NCBI GenBank assembly: GCA_001839685.1
Contig: MLAK01000593.1
Coordinates: 69,299-133,298, forward strand
Direction of reading: 5' to 3'
Origin: Tritrichomonas foetus
Taxonomy: Eukaryota > Parabasalia > Tritrichomonadida > Tritrichomonadidae
Length of the DNA: 64,000 bases
Notes under the pieces: generated by a model
Seen by the model: only the letters and a program-made list of their open reading frames with translations
Database searches by the model: none
Told to the model about the DNA's origin: nothing
In this document: positions 19,094-28,959 of the stretch, in pieces
Position numbering within the stretch: the stretch's first letter is position 1
Layout: each line of letters starts with the position of its first letter
Translations under genes and position numbers: made by a program

Positions 19094-20971
19094 ATGATTT
19101 GGGCTTTTATTATTACTTCTTCAATATGGTTGGGCTATGAGATCATTAATTTATTGGCCCCTCCAATTTGGGATCAAATTGCTGTTTTATCTGGAGCAGT
19201 TCCGTTCGGATTTACAATTTCATCATATATTTTCTTCTTTGTTCGGAAAATAATTCCTTTGAATTCCTTTATAGGCATAATTATTTCTTCGTTATGTTTC
19301 ATAGTCAGCTATTTTATTCATACCAAAAATAAAAAAAGAAATAGATTCAGGCACTTTTCACCTACATTTGCAATTTTATTGTCAGTCTTATTTATCATAT
19401 ATATGATTGTAGTTTCTAGAGCTATCCTCAGAAATGGATCAGATTCAGCAGGAACAACTTATTCAGACCTTCCATTTCACATGTCATTAGTAGCATCATT
19501 TGCTTATGGTGCAAATTCTAAAAATTCACAAATGCATACACCATTTTATGCTGGTCATATTTTATGTTATCCAATAATACCTGATTTTTTCAGTGCTGTT
19601 CTTGTTGGTTGTGGAAATGCATCACTTCGAATGTCAATTGCGATTCCAACCGTTTTGCTTTTTCTTTCTCTCACCTTTGCTCTTCATACCCTTGCATTAC
19701 ACTACACAAAAATGAAATATATTCCAGAAGTTTCAATCATTTTCTTTTTACTTGCAAGTGGAACTGGCTGGAGGTATTTATTTTTGAAAAGATGCCGAAA
19801 TAATGTAAATTCAAATATGGTTCATACATTTTGTGATGGAGCTCATACTTTTTGGATTCATTCACTTATTCACTTTCTTCTTCCACAAAGATCAGCTGCA
19901 TTTTCAATGCCAGTTTGTGTACTGATTACTTCATTGCTTGTGTATGTTGTTGAAAACATTGCTAGAGCACAAAAACCTGCATTGCTCGCTGGACTCTTAA
20001 TGGGAATTCTTCCACTTTTATCTGCACATTCATATATTGGAGTAGGTGAATATGCAATTTTCATTGCTTTATTTAATTTTCCATTCAAACAATTTGCAAA
20101 ATGGAAAGTAACTATCACAACATGGTGTTTCTTTGGAGTCACTGCAATTATTATATCATTACCTCAAGTTTTATGGTTGATGAGAGAAAAAAGATCATCA
20201 TTTTTCTCTATTAAGCCAATTTATTTAGAAACTGATTCATCGAAATTGGGTTTCTTTAAAGTGTGGTGGTCATCACTTGGTGCTTTTGTTTTTATTGCTT
20301 TATTTTGCGCGTGGACTTTTACAATGCCACATCAAAATAGAATGTATTTACCATCTATTGGTGTTTGGATAGTATCAAATTTTATAAGATATCAGCCTGG
20401 TGCAATGGACAATACAAAAGTTTTCTATGCAGGATGGTATCCAATTGCTTGTATATCTGTCGCAAACTTTATTATAACGTTGTGGAAGAGAACACCAAAA
20501 ATGACCATTAAAATTTTAGTATCTTTGGTAGTTTTCGGATTTTCAATTGGCTCCATGATTTGCATCAAACAAGCAATGTTTCAAAAGTTCCCATTATATA
20601 GTAAAGATGAAAAACATATTGGAATTTGGTTTATGGAAAATACAGCTAAAGATTCTGTGACAATAACAACTGGATGGCATGCCAATACTATAATGTCAAT
20701 TGGTGGAAGGGTTATAACAATTGGATATCCAGGATGGATTTGGACTCATGGATTTGACTATTATAAAAGAGTTAGTGAAATTAAAGAAATGGAACGAGAT
20801 AAAGAAAATGAAACTATTTTTAAGCCTCTGAATATTAAGTATGTCATGTCAAAAAGTGATGATAAAGATAGAAATTTTGAATGGAAACAACCTGGACCTA
20901 ATTCCCGATGGATTTGTTTGATCGATATAGGAAATATAAAAATTTATCGAATTTTGCATAATGTCATCTAA
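19094..20971 (+). CDS. Polytopic membrane protein, GT-C glycosyltransferase-like
   Basis: 625 residues with about 12-13 predicted membrane segments (for example IIPLNSFIGIIISSLCFIV, MSIAIPTVLLFLSLTFALHT, ILVSLVVFGFSIGSMICI) and a soluble C-terminal part of about 110 residues. The first large loop (around residues 115-150) carries the acidic and His-containing NGSDSAGTTYSDLPFHMSL, followed by FYAGHILCYPIIPDFF. That topology, with an acidic motif in the first luminal loop, is characteristic of GT-C-fold transferases that use lipid-linked sugars. I infer an ER or plasma-membrane glycosyltransferase but cannot name the donor or acceptor. The C-terminal WFMENTAKDSVTITTG resembles the segment after the last helix in GT39-like proteins. 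An alternative is an unrelated permease. Confidence 0.65.
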   Translation: MIWAFIITSSIWLGYEIINLLAPPIWDQIAVLSGAVPFGFTISSYIFFFVRKIIPLNSFIGIIISSLCFIVSYFIHTKNKKRNRFRHFSPTFAILLSVLFIIYMIVVSRAILRNGSDSAGTTYSDLPFHMSLVASFAYGANSKNSQMHTPFYAGHILCYPIIPDFFSAVLVGCGNASLRMSIAIPTVLLFLSLTFALHTLALHYTKMKYIPEVSIIFFLLASGTGWRYLFLKRCRNNVNSNMVHTFCDGAHTFWIHSLIHFLLPQRSAAFSMPVCVLITSLLVYVVENIARAQKPALLAGLLMGILPLLSAHSYIGVGEYAIFIALFNFPFKQFAKWKVTITTWCFFGVTAIIISLPQVLWLMREKRSSFFSIKPIYLETDSSKLGFFKVWWSSLGAFVFIALFCAWTFTMPHQNRMYLPSIGVWIVSNFIRYQPGAMDNTKVFYAGWYPIACISVANFIITLWKRTPKMTIKILVSLVVFGFSIGSMICIKQAMFQKFPLYSKDEKHIGIWFMENTAKDSVTITTGWHANTIMSIGGRVITIGYPGWIWTHGFDYYKRVSEIKEMERDKENETIFKPLNIKYVMSKSDDKDRNFEWKQPGPNSRWICLIDIGNIKIYRILHNVI

Positions 20972-21136
20972 TCACGCGAAGTGAATTTATATATTTTGTT
21001 GTATCATAATGTTGTCTAAAAATAGATTATATTCGATCTTCTGATTTTTCTTTTATCTTTGCCATTCAAAAAGTTCATAAATTTTTGAATAGTTTATTTC
21101 GCTTATCTGGTCGTTCAAAATCTAGATTTTAGGGAA

Positions 21137-22552
21137 ATGGCTTTAGATTATAAAGCAGAAATGCCAGATAGAAAGAAAACACTTGATGATCTTGAACAAA
21201 GCATCATAAAGAGTCAGATTGCAGCAGATGAGCAAGCAAAAAAACAATTCTATGAAAATAAGAATTGTGAAGATATTCTCGACAATCTTGCCAATCTTTC
21301 CTTATCATTTAAAAACAATAATGAAACTGATATTTTTCAATATATCAATGGCTTAAGTAATATCTTAAATCGAAAAAATTGTTCGATTTATGTAATTCCT
21401 CAAAGTAATATTATAGAAATAATGAACTATTTTGAGCTCACACAAAATATAGCAATTAGAGGCAGAATACTTAAATTCTTTGAAACAATCATTAACAAAG
21501 ATCGAACTTCGATAGATTGTTTACTCAAAATGTCTTTTTTAGATTGCTTAATTAAATATAGAAATGAACTTCCTGAAGATAAAAATATAATATTACCATA
21601 TATATGCATTATTCTAGGTCTCTTGAAGAATTCATCTAATGATACAACTAAGTTCATTATGTCGATCATTACATTGGATTTCGTTAACAGTTTATATTTC
21701 AAAATCAAACTAGAATCAGTTTTTAGTAAATGGCTTGAATGTATTAATGTTTATATCAAATACCCAATTCCTTTGGAATATACTTCAAATCTTCTTCAAG
21801 TGCTAAGTAGATATTTAGAGTCTGTTCATGATAATTCACATATAGATTCAAAAATTTGTAAAATAATTGAAACAACAATAGAAAATAATCCAATTGATTG
21901 GGAAGTTTTTATTTCATGTGGATATCCACATTTTCTTTCAGAATTTATACAAAGTGACGATTATCGTTTAATTGAAGCATCATCATGTGTAATTGGGAAA
22001 TGTGCAATTTGTGATTTTTATAATTTTAATTTTAATATTTCCGATGTTTATAATGCTTGTGTACAATTTGATTCGCAAGCTATGTATAAATCCATATTTC
22101 TTGCATATGCTTTAATATCTGAAAAAAGTCAAACTCATGTTGATGCTTTTTTTTCTGAAGTAACAATTAAATTCCTCGAAGTGGCTGATGAATTTGAGTT
22201 TAAATTGAAAAATGAAATTTCTTTATTTGTTTCATCAATGCTAAAATTCGCATTACTAAATCATATTCATTTTATCTTAGAAACCACATTATTGAACATT
22301 GTGTATTATGCACTTGAAACTAACTATGAAGATAATATCTACATCTGCCTTGAAGGTTTAGCAAAAATTGCACCATTAATTGTGTCATCACAAATCAGAG
22401 AATATTTCGAGAATAGATTCAAAGAAATTGTTCCTCAAGATCTTTTATTAAATTTGGTTCTTCCTGATGATGAAGAAACTAACAATCTCTTTAGATACAT
22501 ATTACAAAACTATCCATTTATTCTTGGAAATTTTGAATTCCAAGAAACTTAA
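21137..22552 (+). CDS. ARM-repeat protein, importin-alpha-like
   Basis: 471 residues beginning MALDYKAEMPDRKKTLDDLE. The N-terminal 40 residues hold a short basic, helical segment (DRKKTLDDLEQSIIKS, EQAKKQFYENK) in the position of an importin-beta-binding domain, though it is less basic than a standard one. The rest is a series of about nine or ten two- to three-helix units with the spacing of armadillo repeats, for example IRGRILKFFETIINKDRTS and LIEASSCVIGKCAICDFYN. The family role would be cargo binding in nuclear import, but the usual W-xxx-N ladder of importin alpha is poorly conserved, so a generic ARM scaffold is also possible. No frame damage; the start ATG is unambiguous. Confidence 0.65.
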   Translation: MALDYKAEMPDRKKTLDDLEQSIIKSQIAADEQAKKQFYENKNCEDILDNLANLSLSFKNNNETDIFQYINGLSNILNRKNCSIYVIPQSNIIEIMNYFELTQNIAIRGRILKFFETIINKDRTSIDCLLKMSFLDCLIKYRNELPEDKNIILPYICIILGLLKNSSNDTTKFIMSIITLDFVNSLYFKIKLESVFSKWLECINVYIKYPIPLEYTSNLLQVLSRYLESVHDNSHIDSKICKIIETTIENNPIDWEVFISCGYPHFLSEFIQSDDYRLIEASSCVIGKCAICDFYNFNFNISDVYNACVQFDSQAMYKSIFLAYALISEKSQTHVDAFFSEVTIKFLEVADEFEFKLKNEISLFVSSMLKFALLNHIHFILETTLLNIVYYALETNYEDNIYICLEGLAKIAPLIVSSQIREYFENRFKEIVPQDLLLNLVLPDDEETNNLFRYILQNYPFILGNFEFQET

Positions 22553-22768
22553 TTACTTTACATTGTGTCATACTTTGATTTTTTAAAATCTATTTGAATA
22601 GTTTCATTATGAAACTTTCAAGAAATCAATTGAATGAAAACAGCACTCATTGAGTAATGAAAATATCTCGAGAACAGTTGCAAGAAAATATATTCAGAAA
22701 AAGTCATTTTGTTTGAATCAAACATCAGAATTCATCTAAAAATGGTCAATTAATTGTCAATATCTACG

Positions 22769-23404
22769 ATGAATGCTGAACGAAGACAGAAATCATTAAA
22801 AGCCTTGGAATCACTGAATTGTGATGTACCGCACGATCTTGAATATCATTTCACGCAAGAAGAAACGACAATTCGCCCAGTTGAAGATATTATTCATCGC
22901 GCTTCGGCTCTTTATTGCCTCGCTACATACGCAGACAGCTTACTGCAAGGAAATTGTCCTCGTGATGAGGCCCGCTCCTTCGCTCAAAAATTCATATCAA
23001 GATATAATGCTGACCAATATTTCACAGAAAAAGAGAAAGAATTCATGGAAAACCCTGCGCCAACTCAGGAACAGGTTGGCCAGTTTTGCTGGCAATGGGA
23101 GTCTTTATATTCAATGCTTTATTGTCTTGGATTTATTGATTCTCTTGGATTGCCCACTGAGGCTTGCAAAGTCCCGTTATGTTCGAGAGCATTTGCAAGA
23201 AATAGAACAACTGATGCATTAGTGAAAGTTGTGAAAATTCGTCCGATTGAAGAAATTTTGGATTTTTGTGATTTAATTTTCTGCTGCTTCAATGCTAGAA
23301 ATAAAAGCTCCTTTGAAAATGGAGTTTTATGTGGATGGAAAAAAACAGCAGATTGGATAACTATTGTGAAAGGGAAAGAATATGATTGGGATTCTCTCCA
23401 ATAA
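22769..23404 (+). CDS. DUF4272 family protein
   Basis: 211 residues from ATG 22769; the in-frame TTG at 22754 is not preferred. The layout matches the DUF4272 family known from bacteria and scattered protists: an R-x-x-E-type helix near the start (VEDIIHRASALYCLATYA), a central QFCWQWESLYSMLYCLGFID block with the W-x-x-E/S-L pattern followed by LGLPTEACK, and a C-terminal IRPIEEILDFCDLIFCCFNA block. The biochemical role of the family is unknown. The product looks cytosolic and has no signal or membrane segment. GC content is higher than in flanking genes. A bacterial origin by transfer is plausible but not shown here. Confidence 0.75.
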   Translation: MNAERRQKSLKALESLNCDVPHDLEYHFTQEETTIRPVEDIIHRASALYCLATYADSLLQGNCPRDEARSFAQKFISRYNADQYFTEKEKEFMENPAPTQEQVGQFCWQWESLYSMLYCLGFIDSLGLPTEACKVPLCSRAFARNRTTDALVKVVKIRPIEEILDFCDLIFCCFNARNKSSFENGVLCGWKKTADWITIVKGKEYDWDSLQ

Positions 23405-23777
23405 GATAAAATATATATAATGTTTCAAATAAACTATATTTCTACTTCTAATTCTATTTTAATAATATTCAAACTACAGCTTGAACTTGCTACCCATATT
23501 ACACAATCTTATACTCCTAGAACAAACCATTTTTCAAATTCCCAAATTTAATAATAATCAGAAATAAATATGTAATCTTTAAGTGGTGTAAATTATATAC
23601 AAAAAAGTTTTTGCAATAATGCCCTTAATATGGATGAATGTTCACTGTATAGCAAAAGAAGTGATCTATGTAACCTAGATGAAATGATATTTCTGACACA
23701 TGCGCATTTTTACATAAAAAGAAAAATGCCAATTATATTTTGCTTCAAAAAATTTCAATCATTCGCATTCTTCGGCA
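23405..23777. other. Intergenic region
   Basis: AT-rich spacer without recognisable feature. A 72-codon open frame at 23630-23848 overlaps the start of the next gene in another frame and shows no protein-like pattern. Confidence 0.6.
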
Positions 23778-24602
23778 ATGATCTTTTCATTATTAGCGCT
23801 GTTGTCTCAATCATCAATTCATCCACTCGACAGAAAAATAATAGGTGATACTACCACAGCAATTTTGTCTCATAAAATTTCAAATTTAATTTTCGATCAT
23901 ATTAATTTTCGTAAAAATAGAATTTCAACAGGAAATAACGAGTACAAAAGATATATTTCTTTAGAAAATCCTAAAAACACACCTCTAAATTCAAATATTT
24001 ATCGATTGAATAAAAAAGTTTTTCTAACCAAAGAAAATCCAATAAATGATGAAAATATTTTTCCGCAGAAAGAAATAAAGCCAGATGCTACAGAAAATCT
24101 TCATTTCATAGCACAGCAGAAAAAATTCCCCAAATTCGAAATCACGTCAGTCTTCCCTGTCGTTCTTTCTGTGAATGGAGGTGAAAAAATTGTGATTGAG
24201 ACAAATAATACAATAAATGGCCCAATATTTTGTAAATTTAATGATAAAATCGTCCCAGGAAGGCATACCAAAAAATACCGAAAAATTAAATGCCACACAC
24301 CGAAGCTTGAAGAAGGTGAAGTTGATTTATCGATTTCTATTGATAAAGTGAAGTGGTCTAAAAGCGTTACACTCAACGCAATTAAAGATGAAGCTGATTC
24401 GCCATGGTGGATATTACTTCTCTTTGGACTCTCTTTGTTTGGAGTGTTTTATTTTCTGGCCAAAGTATTTTGTTTCAAGAGAAGAGCCCCCAAAAGAAAA
24501 AGAGTCCTCAGGAAAAATAATGAATCTTTAAACTCAACAAGAAAATCCTACCATCGAGGAAAAAGTCCCCAAAGGAGAAAGATTCGAACCGATTTTGTTT
24601 GA
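23778..24602 (+). CDS. Type I surface protein with an IPT/TIG (Ig-like) domain
   Basis: 274 residues. MIFSLLALLSQSS is a signal peptide. Residues about 119-205 form an IPT/TIG fold: ITSVFPVVLSVNGGEKIVIE matches the family's N-terminal pattern (x-P-x-x-G-x-x-x-GG-x-x-h-x-h), then GPIFCKFNDKIVPG and the paired cysteine block KIKCHTPKLEEGEVDLSISI. One membrane helix (about 208-232, PWWILLLFGLSLFGVFYFLA) is followed by a 40-residue strongly basic tail (KRRAPKRKRVLRKN, RGKSPQRRK). TIG domains occur in cell-surface receptors and adhesins, so an extracellular binding role at the plasma membrane is inferred. The basic tail could contact phospholipid or cytoskeleton. Confidence 0.75.
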   Translation: MIFSLLALLSQSSIHPLDRKIIGDTTTAILSHKISNLIFDHINFRKNRISTGNNEYKRYISLENPKNTPLNSNIYRLNKKVFLTKENPINDENIFPQKEIKPDATENLHFIAQQKKFPKFEITSVFPVVLSVNGGEKIVIETNNTINGPIFCKFNDKIVPGRHTKKYRKIKCHTPKLEEGEVDLSISIDKVKWSKSVTLNAIKDEADSPWWILLLFGLSLFGVFYFLAKVFCFKRRAPKRKRVLRKNNESLNSTRKSYHRGKSPQRRKIRTDFV

Positions 24603-24798
24603 TGATGATGATATAATATGTGTAAAAGAAACTATTCATAAAACCTCTATTTTATTATTATTTATTTTTGACTTTTTTGATGAGAATCAATGTAGATTCA
24701 TTTTCCATAAGTTAGTAATCTGAAGTGAAAGGTCAAATATATTTGTGCATAACCATAAAAAGCTTTCAAAAAACATCATGTACGTTTATAATTTGTGA

Positions 24799-26052
24799 AT
24801 GCGAAGATTTCCGTCCCTTCATCTAAGCAATGAGGAAAATAACATTATTGCTTCAATACTTGATGAAGAAGAAAGTGAATTGAAAGATACAAATTTTTAT
24901 ACTCAATCCAATATATCAAATCTTGATAGCCAAATCGATCAAAATCTTCCAAAAATCGATCAAAATTTCCCAAAATACGAATTTATGCCAAATATCAAAC
25001 AAAATTTTAACTATTCTGACATAAAAACCGAACCAAATAATATCCACGATAAAACACCGATTAATTATTTTGAAGCTTCTGATTATTCAACACATGGTGT
25101 GCAAAGAGACAGGTATGCATCAATGTCGAATGAAAATCCAAGTACAGCAAATCTGCGTCATTTTGATATCAATTCATTAAAAACTGAAGTTGATGATTTA
25201 ATGGAGCATGTTAGAAGTGCTGTTCGAACGGGAAAATCACCAAATGCTGTAAAAAGTTCAGAAGTTCCAAAAGTGAATCATTCTGTTCATTTTCAACAAC
25301 AACAACAGCAACATGAATCCACAAGTGAGTTTTCAAAATCGAGCTTTGAAAATCATTTTTTAAAACCATATGGATTGAAAGCACAAGGATCAAATGATTC
25401 AAACACAAATCCTAGTAATAGTCCAAACTATTCAACATCACAGAGCTCATTTGCATTTCAATCTTCAAAACCAGCAACACAACAAATGAATTCAAACTTT
25501 GATAATTTAAACATGAATTTTGACAACAATTATATTAATCAATCATCACCATCAAGTAGACTTAATTTATCTAATCATTCTAATCAATATCAGATTCCTA
25601 ATCCAAAAACAAATTATTCCAGTTATAATAACGATGTTTCATATGATGTAGGAGAGATTAACTTTTCAAAACCACATGTAGAATTTCCTGATTTTACTAA
25701 TAATAAGCCAAGAAATAGTCCACTTAATCATTTTTCACGAAACAGACAATCACCACCAAAAAGAGAAATAGAAGATCCAAATAAACCTTTTTCACTTCCA
25801 CAACCAATATTCCCAGAAGAGCCACAAGTATTTACCAAAGGAACATACAGAAAAAGAAATGATACTTCAAAAGAAGATGGTGCTGAATTAAAAGATTTAA
25901 GAAAAGAAAATTTAATGTTAAAGGCAGAATTATTAAAAATTGAAAAAAGATTACAGCTTGAAGAAGAAGAAAACAAAAAATTATTGAGCTCACTTCAAAA
26001 GAGTAAAAAATTAAGAGATATGTACCAATCCAAAATTGAACAGAAAAAGTAA
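24799..26052 (+). CDS. Asn/Ser/Gln-rich protein with C-terminal coiled coil
   Basis: 417 residues. Most of the protein is disordered and rich in N, S, Q and P, including a short Gln run near residue 165 encoded by CAA/CAG. Residues about 355-417 (RKENLMLKAELLKIEKRLQL, EEENKKLLSSLQKSKKLRD) form a confident coiled coil. The repeated SQIDQNLPKIDQNFPKYE near residues 45-60 is a small internal duplication. No catalytic domain is visible. Such proteins are often cytoskeletal or scaffold components; I do not assign a function. Its intact long frame and normal spacing indicate a real gene. Confidence 0.7.
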   Translation: MRRFPSLHLSNEENNIIASILDEEESELKDTNFYTQSNISNLDSQIDQNLPKIDQNFPKYEFMPNIKQNFNYSDIKTEPNNIHDKTPINYFEASDYSTHGVQRDRYASMSNENPSTANLRHFDINSLKTEVDDLMEHVRSAVRTGKSPNAVKSSEVPKVNHSVHFQQQQQQHESTSEFSKSSFENHFLKPYGLKAQGSNDSNTNPSNSPNYSTSQSSFAFQSSKPATQQMNSNFDNLNMNFDNNYINQSSPSSRLNLSNHSNQYQIPNPKTNYSSYNNDVSYDVGEINFSKPHVEFPDFTNNKPRNSPLNHFSRNRQSPPKREIEDPNKPFSLPQPIFPEEPQVFTKGTYRKRNDTSKEDGAELKDLRKENLMLKAELLKIEKRLQLEEEENKKLLSSLQKSKKLRDMYQSKIEQKK

Positions 26053-26229
26053 TGCAATTCCATTCTTCACAAGAACTAGTTTGTATGTTTACTAAAATGT
26101 TTGAAATCTGTTATTATTAACTTTTCTTTCATGTATAGATATTAAAATGAACGATAACTTAAGAATAAAGATACGGAAAAAATGAGAGAGATATATATTC
26201 ATGTATATTTTAGTTAATTAACAAATAAA

Positions 26230-28206
26230 TTACAAACATTCTTGAAATACAGTTGCAACAACATATTTTCCTTTAATGTCATCAGCTTGTTGCTTTGACA
26301 CAAATAAATATTGGAATGATTCTTCATTATTGTGATTGGAGATTCCAGTAAAAACATATTCTCGGTTTGTCACATGATCAAAGAGTCCATCCAAATTCAT
26401 CACTTCAATAAGTGCAGACACAGATTCAATATCATCTGATGCATCAAATGCACAAAATCCATTTTCAAAAAGTTGATTTACAACTTTGGCCGAAGGAATT
26501 TTAGTTAAGGCAGAGTTTACTAATTCAAATTTCAAGGTATTTTCTTCAATCGCTCGACAAACTTGAACATAGGATTCCATGTTTTTTTCAATACAGTTTT
26601 CATAGGCTTTTTTTATTAATTTATACGCTTCGTTTGCGAACGGAATTTCTATTGGTGCTCTTCTTGAAATGTCGCGAAAAGCGGCATCAAGCATCACAGG
26701 GACAAGCTGGAAATAAACTTCCGATGGCTTCAAACTCTCCAAATAATCCAAGGCAATTTCAATATTTTCATCATATCGAATTTGGAGCACTTTTTCACTA
26801 TTCCATAAATCAAACACTAAATTTTTATTGTCATTTAGATCATTTGATTTTTCTTGATTTTCGTTTGAAAAAATGATTTGATAGAAGGTATCGAATGATG
26901 AATCTGGATTTTGATATTTAAATGAATTTATCATTTGTTGTAGAATACTTTGATTTGATGTTTTTTGATAAATTTCTTTAAATTCATTAAATCGATCTTC
27001 AGTAAGTAACAAAATGTTAGAATTTGGATTTGAAAGGTAAGAATTTATGACTTGGATGTTTTGGTAAATCAAACAATTTGAATAACGTAAAATCGAATCA
27101 ACACCTGGCAAAACTATTTTCTTTTGAACATTTTCACGAATCCTTTTCAAAAATTCAGTCCAAATTGAAGCAAAATTCGCTAAAGTTTTGGAATTCGCTA
27201 TTTCAATAGCGACTCTTTCAATGAGTGAATTTTCTGGTGCTGATTTGAAATAAAAAGTTGTGTTTGTCTTGATTGAATGCGCATGTAAATAATTATTCGG
27301 ATTCATTATTTCATTCATAGCTGAAAGAATTTTGGAATCAATTGGAAGATTAGCTAACCAAATTTTGAATGAGTCATTTTGTGGATTCAGTGAAGAAAGT
27401 CGTTTAATAAATGAATGCATTGAAGTTCGATGAGAATAGTTCATTTTATATTCGGTGGTAACTCGTAAATGAGAAGCATTTGATGGGTGAGGCTCAAAAG
27501 AGTCTGCTGAAACCGGATTCCATTGAAAAAAGATTTTCAAACGGTAAATTGGATCTGTTGCAACTTTAGAATAGTAGCAATCATGAGAATAAAAAGCGTC
27601 TTTAGAAAAATGGATATTTTCTATGTCCATTTGCTGCCTTGCACTAAATATTATAGCTTTTGGTGAACAAAAATTATTTTTGAAGAAGTTAAGAGCATTT
27701 TGATAAGTGTCAACTTGTTCAATTTCTTTCCAGATAGTATTACTATAATAATGAATGTTTCTTGAATTTGTGGAGCAGAAGCCAGTATATAATATATAAG
27801 TTTTCAGAGGAATGTTGATAAAAACCGGATAAACAAATTCTGAAGATTGAGCCGTGGGGGCGAGAGTTGAAATCATGGCGTGTCCTTGTTTTTCTGTTAT
27901 TCTATCGTTTTTAACTGTTATTACAACAAAGGGAGTCGATACACGAAAAATGTAACGAACAGTGTCAGGATAGGAAAGATACAAATCAAATTCATCGACA
28001 TTCATTTGCTTTTTAGTATAATCTGTTGGATAAAATCGAGCTATAAAGGTTTTGTTGTCAAATCGAAATTCTTTTTTCTGATGTTTTTTAGGATGTAAAG
28101 AAAAATTTCGAAATATTGTTTCAATTGATGTCATCGTTCGTTCACTCATTGTAGAAGTGGAAAAATCGAGCCAAAGTGCTTCAATTTGCTCATGATTAAA
28201 CTCCAT
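26230..28206 (-). CDS. Unknown 658-residue protein
   Basis: I do not recognise this protein. The start is ATG complement(28204..28206), giving MEFNHEQIEALWLDFS; a TTG five codons upstream opens the frame slightly further. The composition is that of a soluble globular protein with alternating strands in the first 250 residues (FDLYLSYPDTVRYIFRV, YPVFINIPLKTYILYTGF) and mostly helices after residue 330. No signal, membrane segment or catalytic motif is visible. The C-terminal 70 residues (ALIEVMNLDGLFDHVTNREY, SKQQADDIKGKYVVATVF) look conserved in style. It is convergent with the upstream coiled-coil gene. Confidence 0.7.
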   Translation of the reverse strand: MEFNHEQIEALWLDFSTSTMSERTMTSIETIFRNFSLHPKKHQKKEFRFDNKTFIARFYPTDYTKKQMNVDEFDLYLSYPDTVRYIFRVSTPFVVITVKNDRITEKQGHAMISTLAPTAQSSEFVYPVFINIPLKTYILYTGFCSTNSRNIHYYSNTIWKEIEQVDTYQNALNFFKNNFCSPKAIIFSARQQMDIENIHFSKDAFYSHDCYYSKVATDPIYRLKIFFQWNPVSADSFEPHPSNASHLRVTTEYKMNYSHRTSMHSFIKRLSSLNPQNDSFKIWLANLPIDSKILSAMNEIMNPNNYLHAHSIKTNTTFYFKSAPENSLIERVAIEIANSKTLANFASIWTEFLKRIRENVQKKIVLPGVDSILRYSNCLIYQNIQVINSYLSNPNSNILLLTEDRFNEFKEIYQKTSNQSILQQMINSFKYQNPDSSFDTFYQIIFSNENQEKSNDLNDNKNLVFDLWNSEKVLQIRYDENIEIALDYLESLKPSEVYFQLVPVMLDAAFRDISRRAPIEIPFANEAYKLIKKAYENCIEKNMESYVQVCRAIEENTLKFELVNSALTKIPSAKVVNQLFENGFCAFDASDDIESVSALIEVMNLDGLFDHVTNREYVFTGISNHNNEESFQYLFVSKQQADDIKGKYVVATVFQECL

Positions 28207-28308
28207 GAATGAATGACTCAATTTCCAAACTTTTTCATAGATTTATAATTTCTGGATTGAATTTGACCATTTCGAATAGAGAAAGGTTTGGTGAATGAGC
28301 TTAGAGTT

Positions 28309-28555
28309 AAATCACATTATTCTTCATTAAATCTCTTCATTCTTCATCATTCATCATTATATCTCATCATTCATCATTAAATTACATCATTTTTCATCAA
28401 TCTCCATTAAATCTAATTAATCTTTGACATTTTTCATCATTCTTCATTAAATCTCATTATACATCATTAAATTTCTAGATTCTTCATCATTCTTTATTAA
28501 ATCACATTATTCTTCATGAAATCTCTTCATTCTTCATCATTCATCATTAAATTAT
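28309..28555. repeat. TTCATCATT / AAATCTC minisatellite region
   Basis: Imperfect tandem array of TCTTCATTAAATCTC and TTCATCATTCATCATT units. A block of about 51 bases at 28309-28359 recurs at 28499-28549 with essentially one difference. It fills the space upstream of the minus-strand gene and runs directly into the SH3 fragment. Confidence 0.85.
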
Positions 28556-28876
28556 GATTTGACTTTTGTATCAACGATCGAAAAAGATAGAAAAGGTTTT
28601 GTTCCGAGCTCAATTTTGAAGTCGCACCCTTACAAAGTCGGTCTCATTGTAAAAACATTTATTCCATCAAATAATAGAGAAAATATAGTGTCTGCTAGCG
28701 AAAGTATTTTAATTAAAGAGTCGAAAAATAATTTTTATTATGCAGTGAATTCTGAGGGAATGATTGGCTTTGTTCCAGAAGACTGTATTGTTCTGCAAGA
28801 TGTGCATTTTGTAAACATACATTTCTTATTTTCAACATTTTTTTTTTTTTTAATTTTATTTATTTATTTAATTTAA
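28553..28876 (+). pseudogene. 5'-truncated SH3-domain fragment
   Basis: Coding-like sequence begins without an ATG immediately at the end of the TCATCATTAA repeat: YDLTFVSTIEKDRKGFVPSS looks like the end of one SH3 unit, then SHPYKVGLIVKTFIPSNN, ILIKESKNNFYYAVNSEG and MIGFVPEDCIV give a second SH3 fold, including its GFVP strand. After VLQDV the sequence becomes hydrophobic and T-rich (FLFSTFFFFLILFIYLI) and no longer looks homologous. Both ends are therefore lost. The intact parent probably carried several SH3 domains, as in cytoskeletal or Rho-signalling adaptors. Confidence 0.6.
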
Positions 28877-28959
28877 TTTGATATTATAATATAATTTTGA
28901 TAGTGTTTTCTTGTCACAATGATTATTATGAAGAGATTAAATGATAGTATCAAAATTGT

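Noticed and set aside
19094..19103. Classical trichomonad initiator TCA-Y-T/A immediately upstream of start codons
   Set aside because: Looked for before each ATG; only vague matches such as CTCAATG or TTCATG overlapping the start codon, not strong enough to annotate.
28309..28555. CRISPR-like array
   Set aside because: Units are irregular, spacer-free and AT-rich in a eukaryotic genome; it is a minisatellite.
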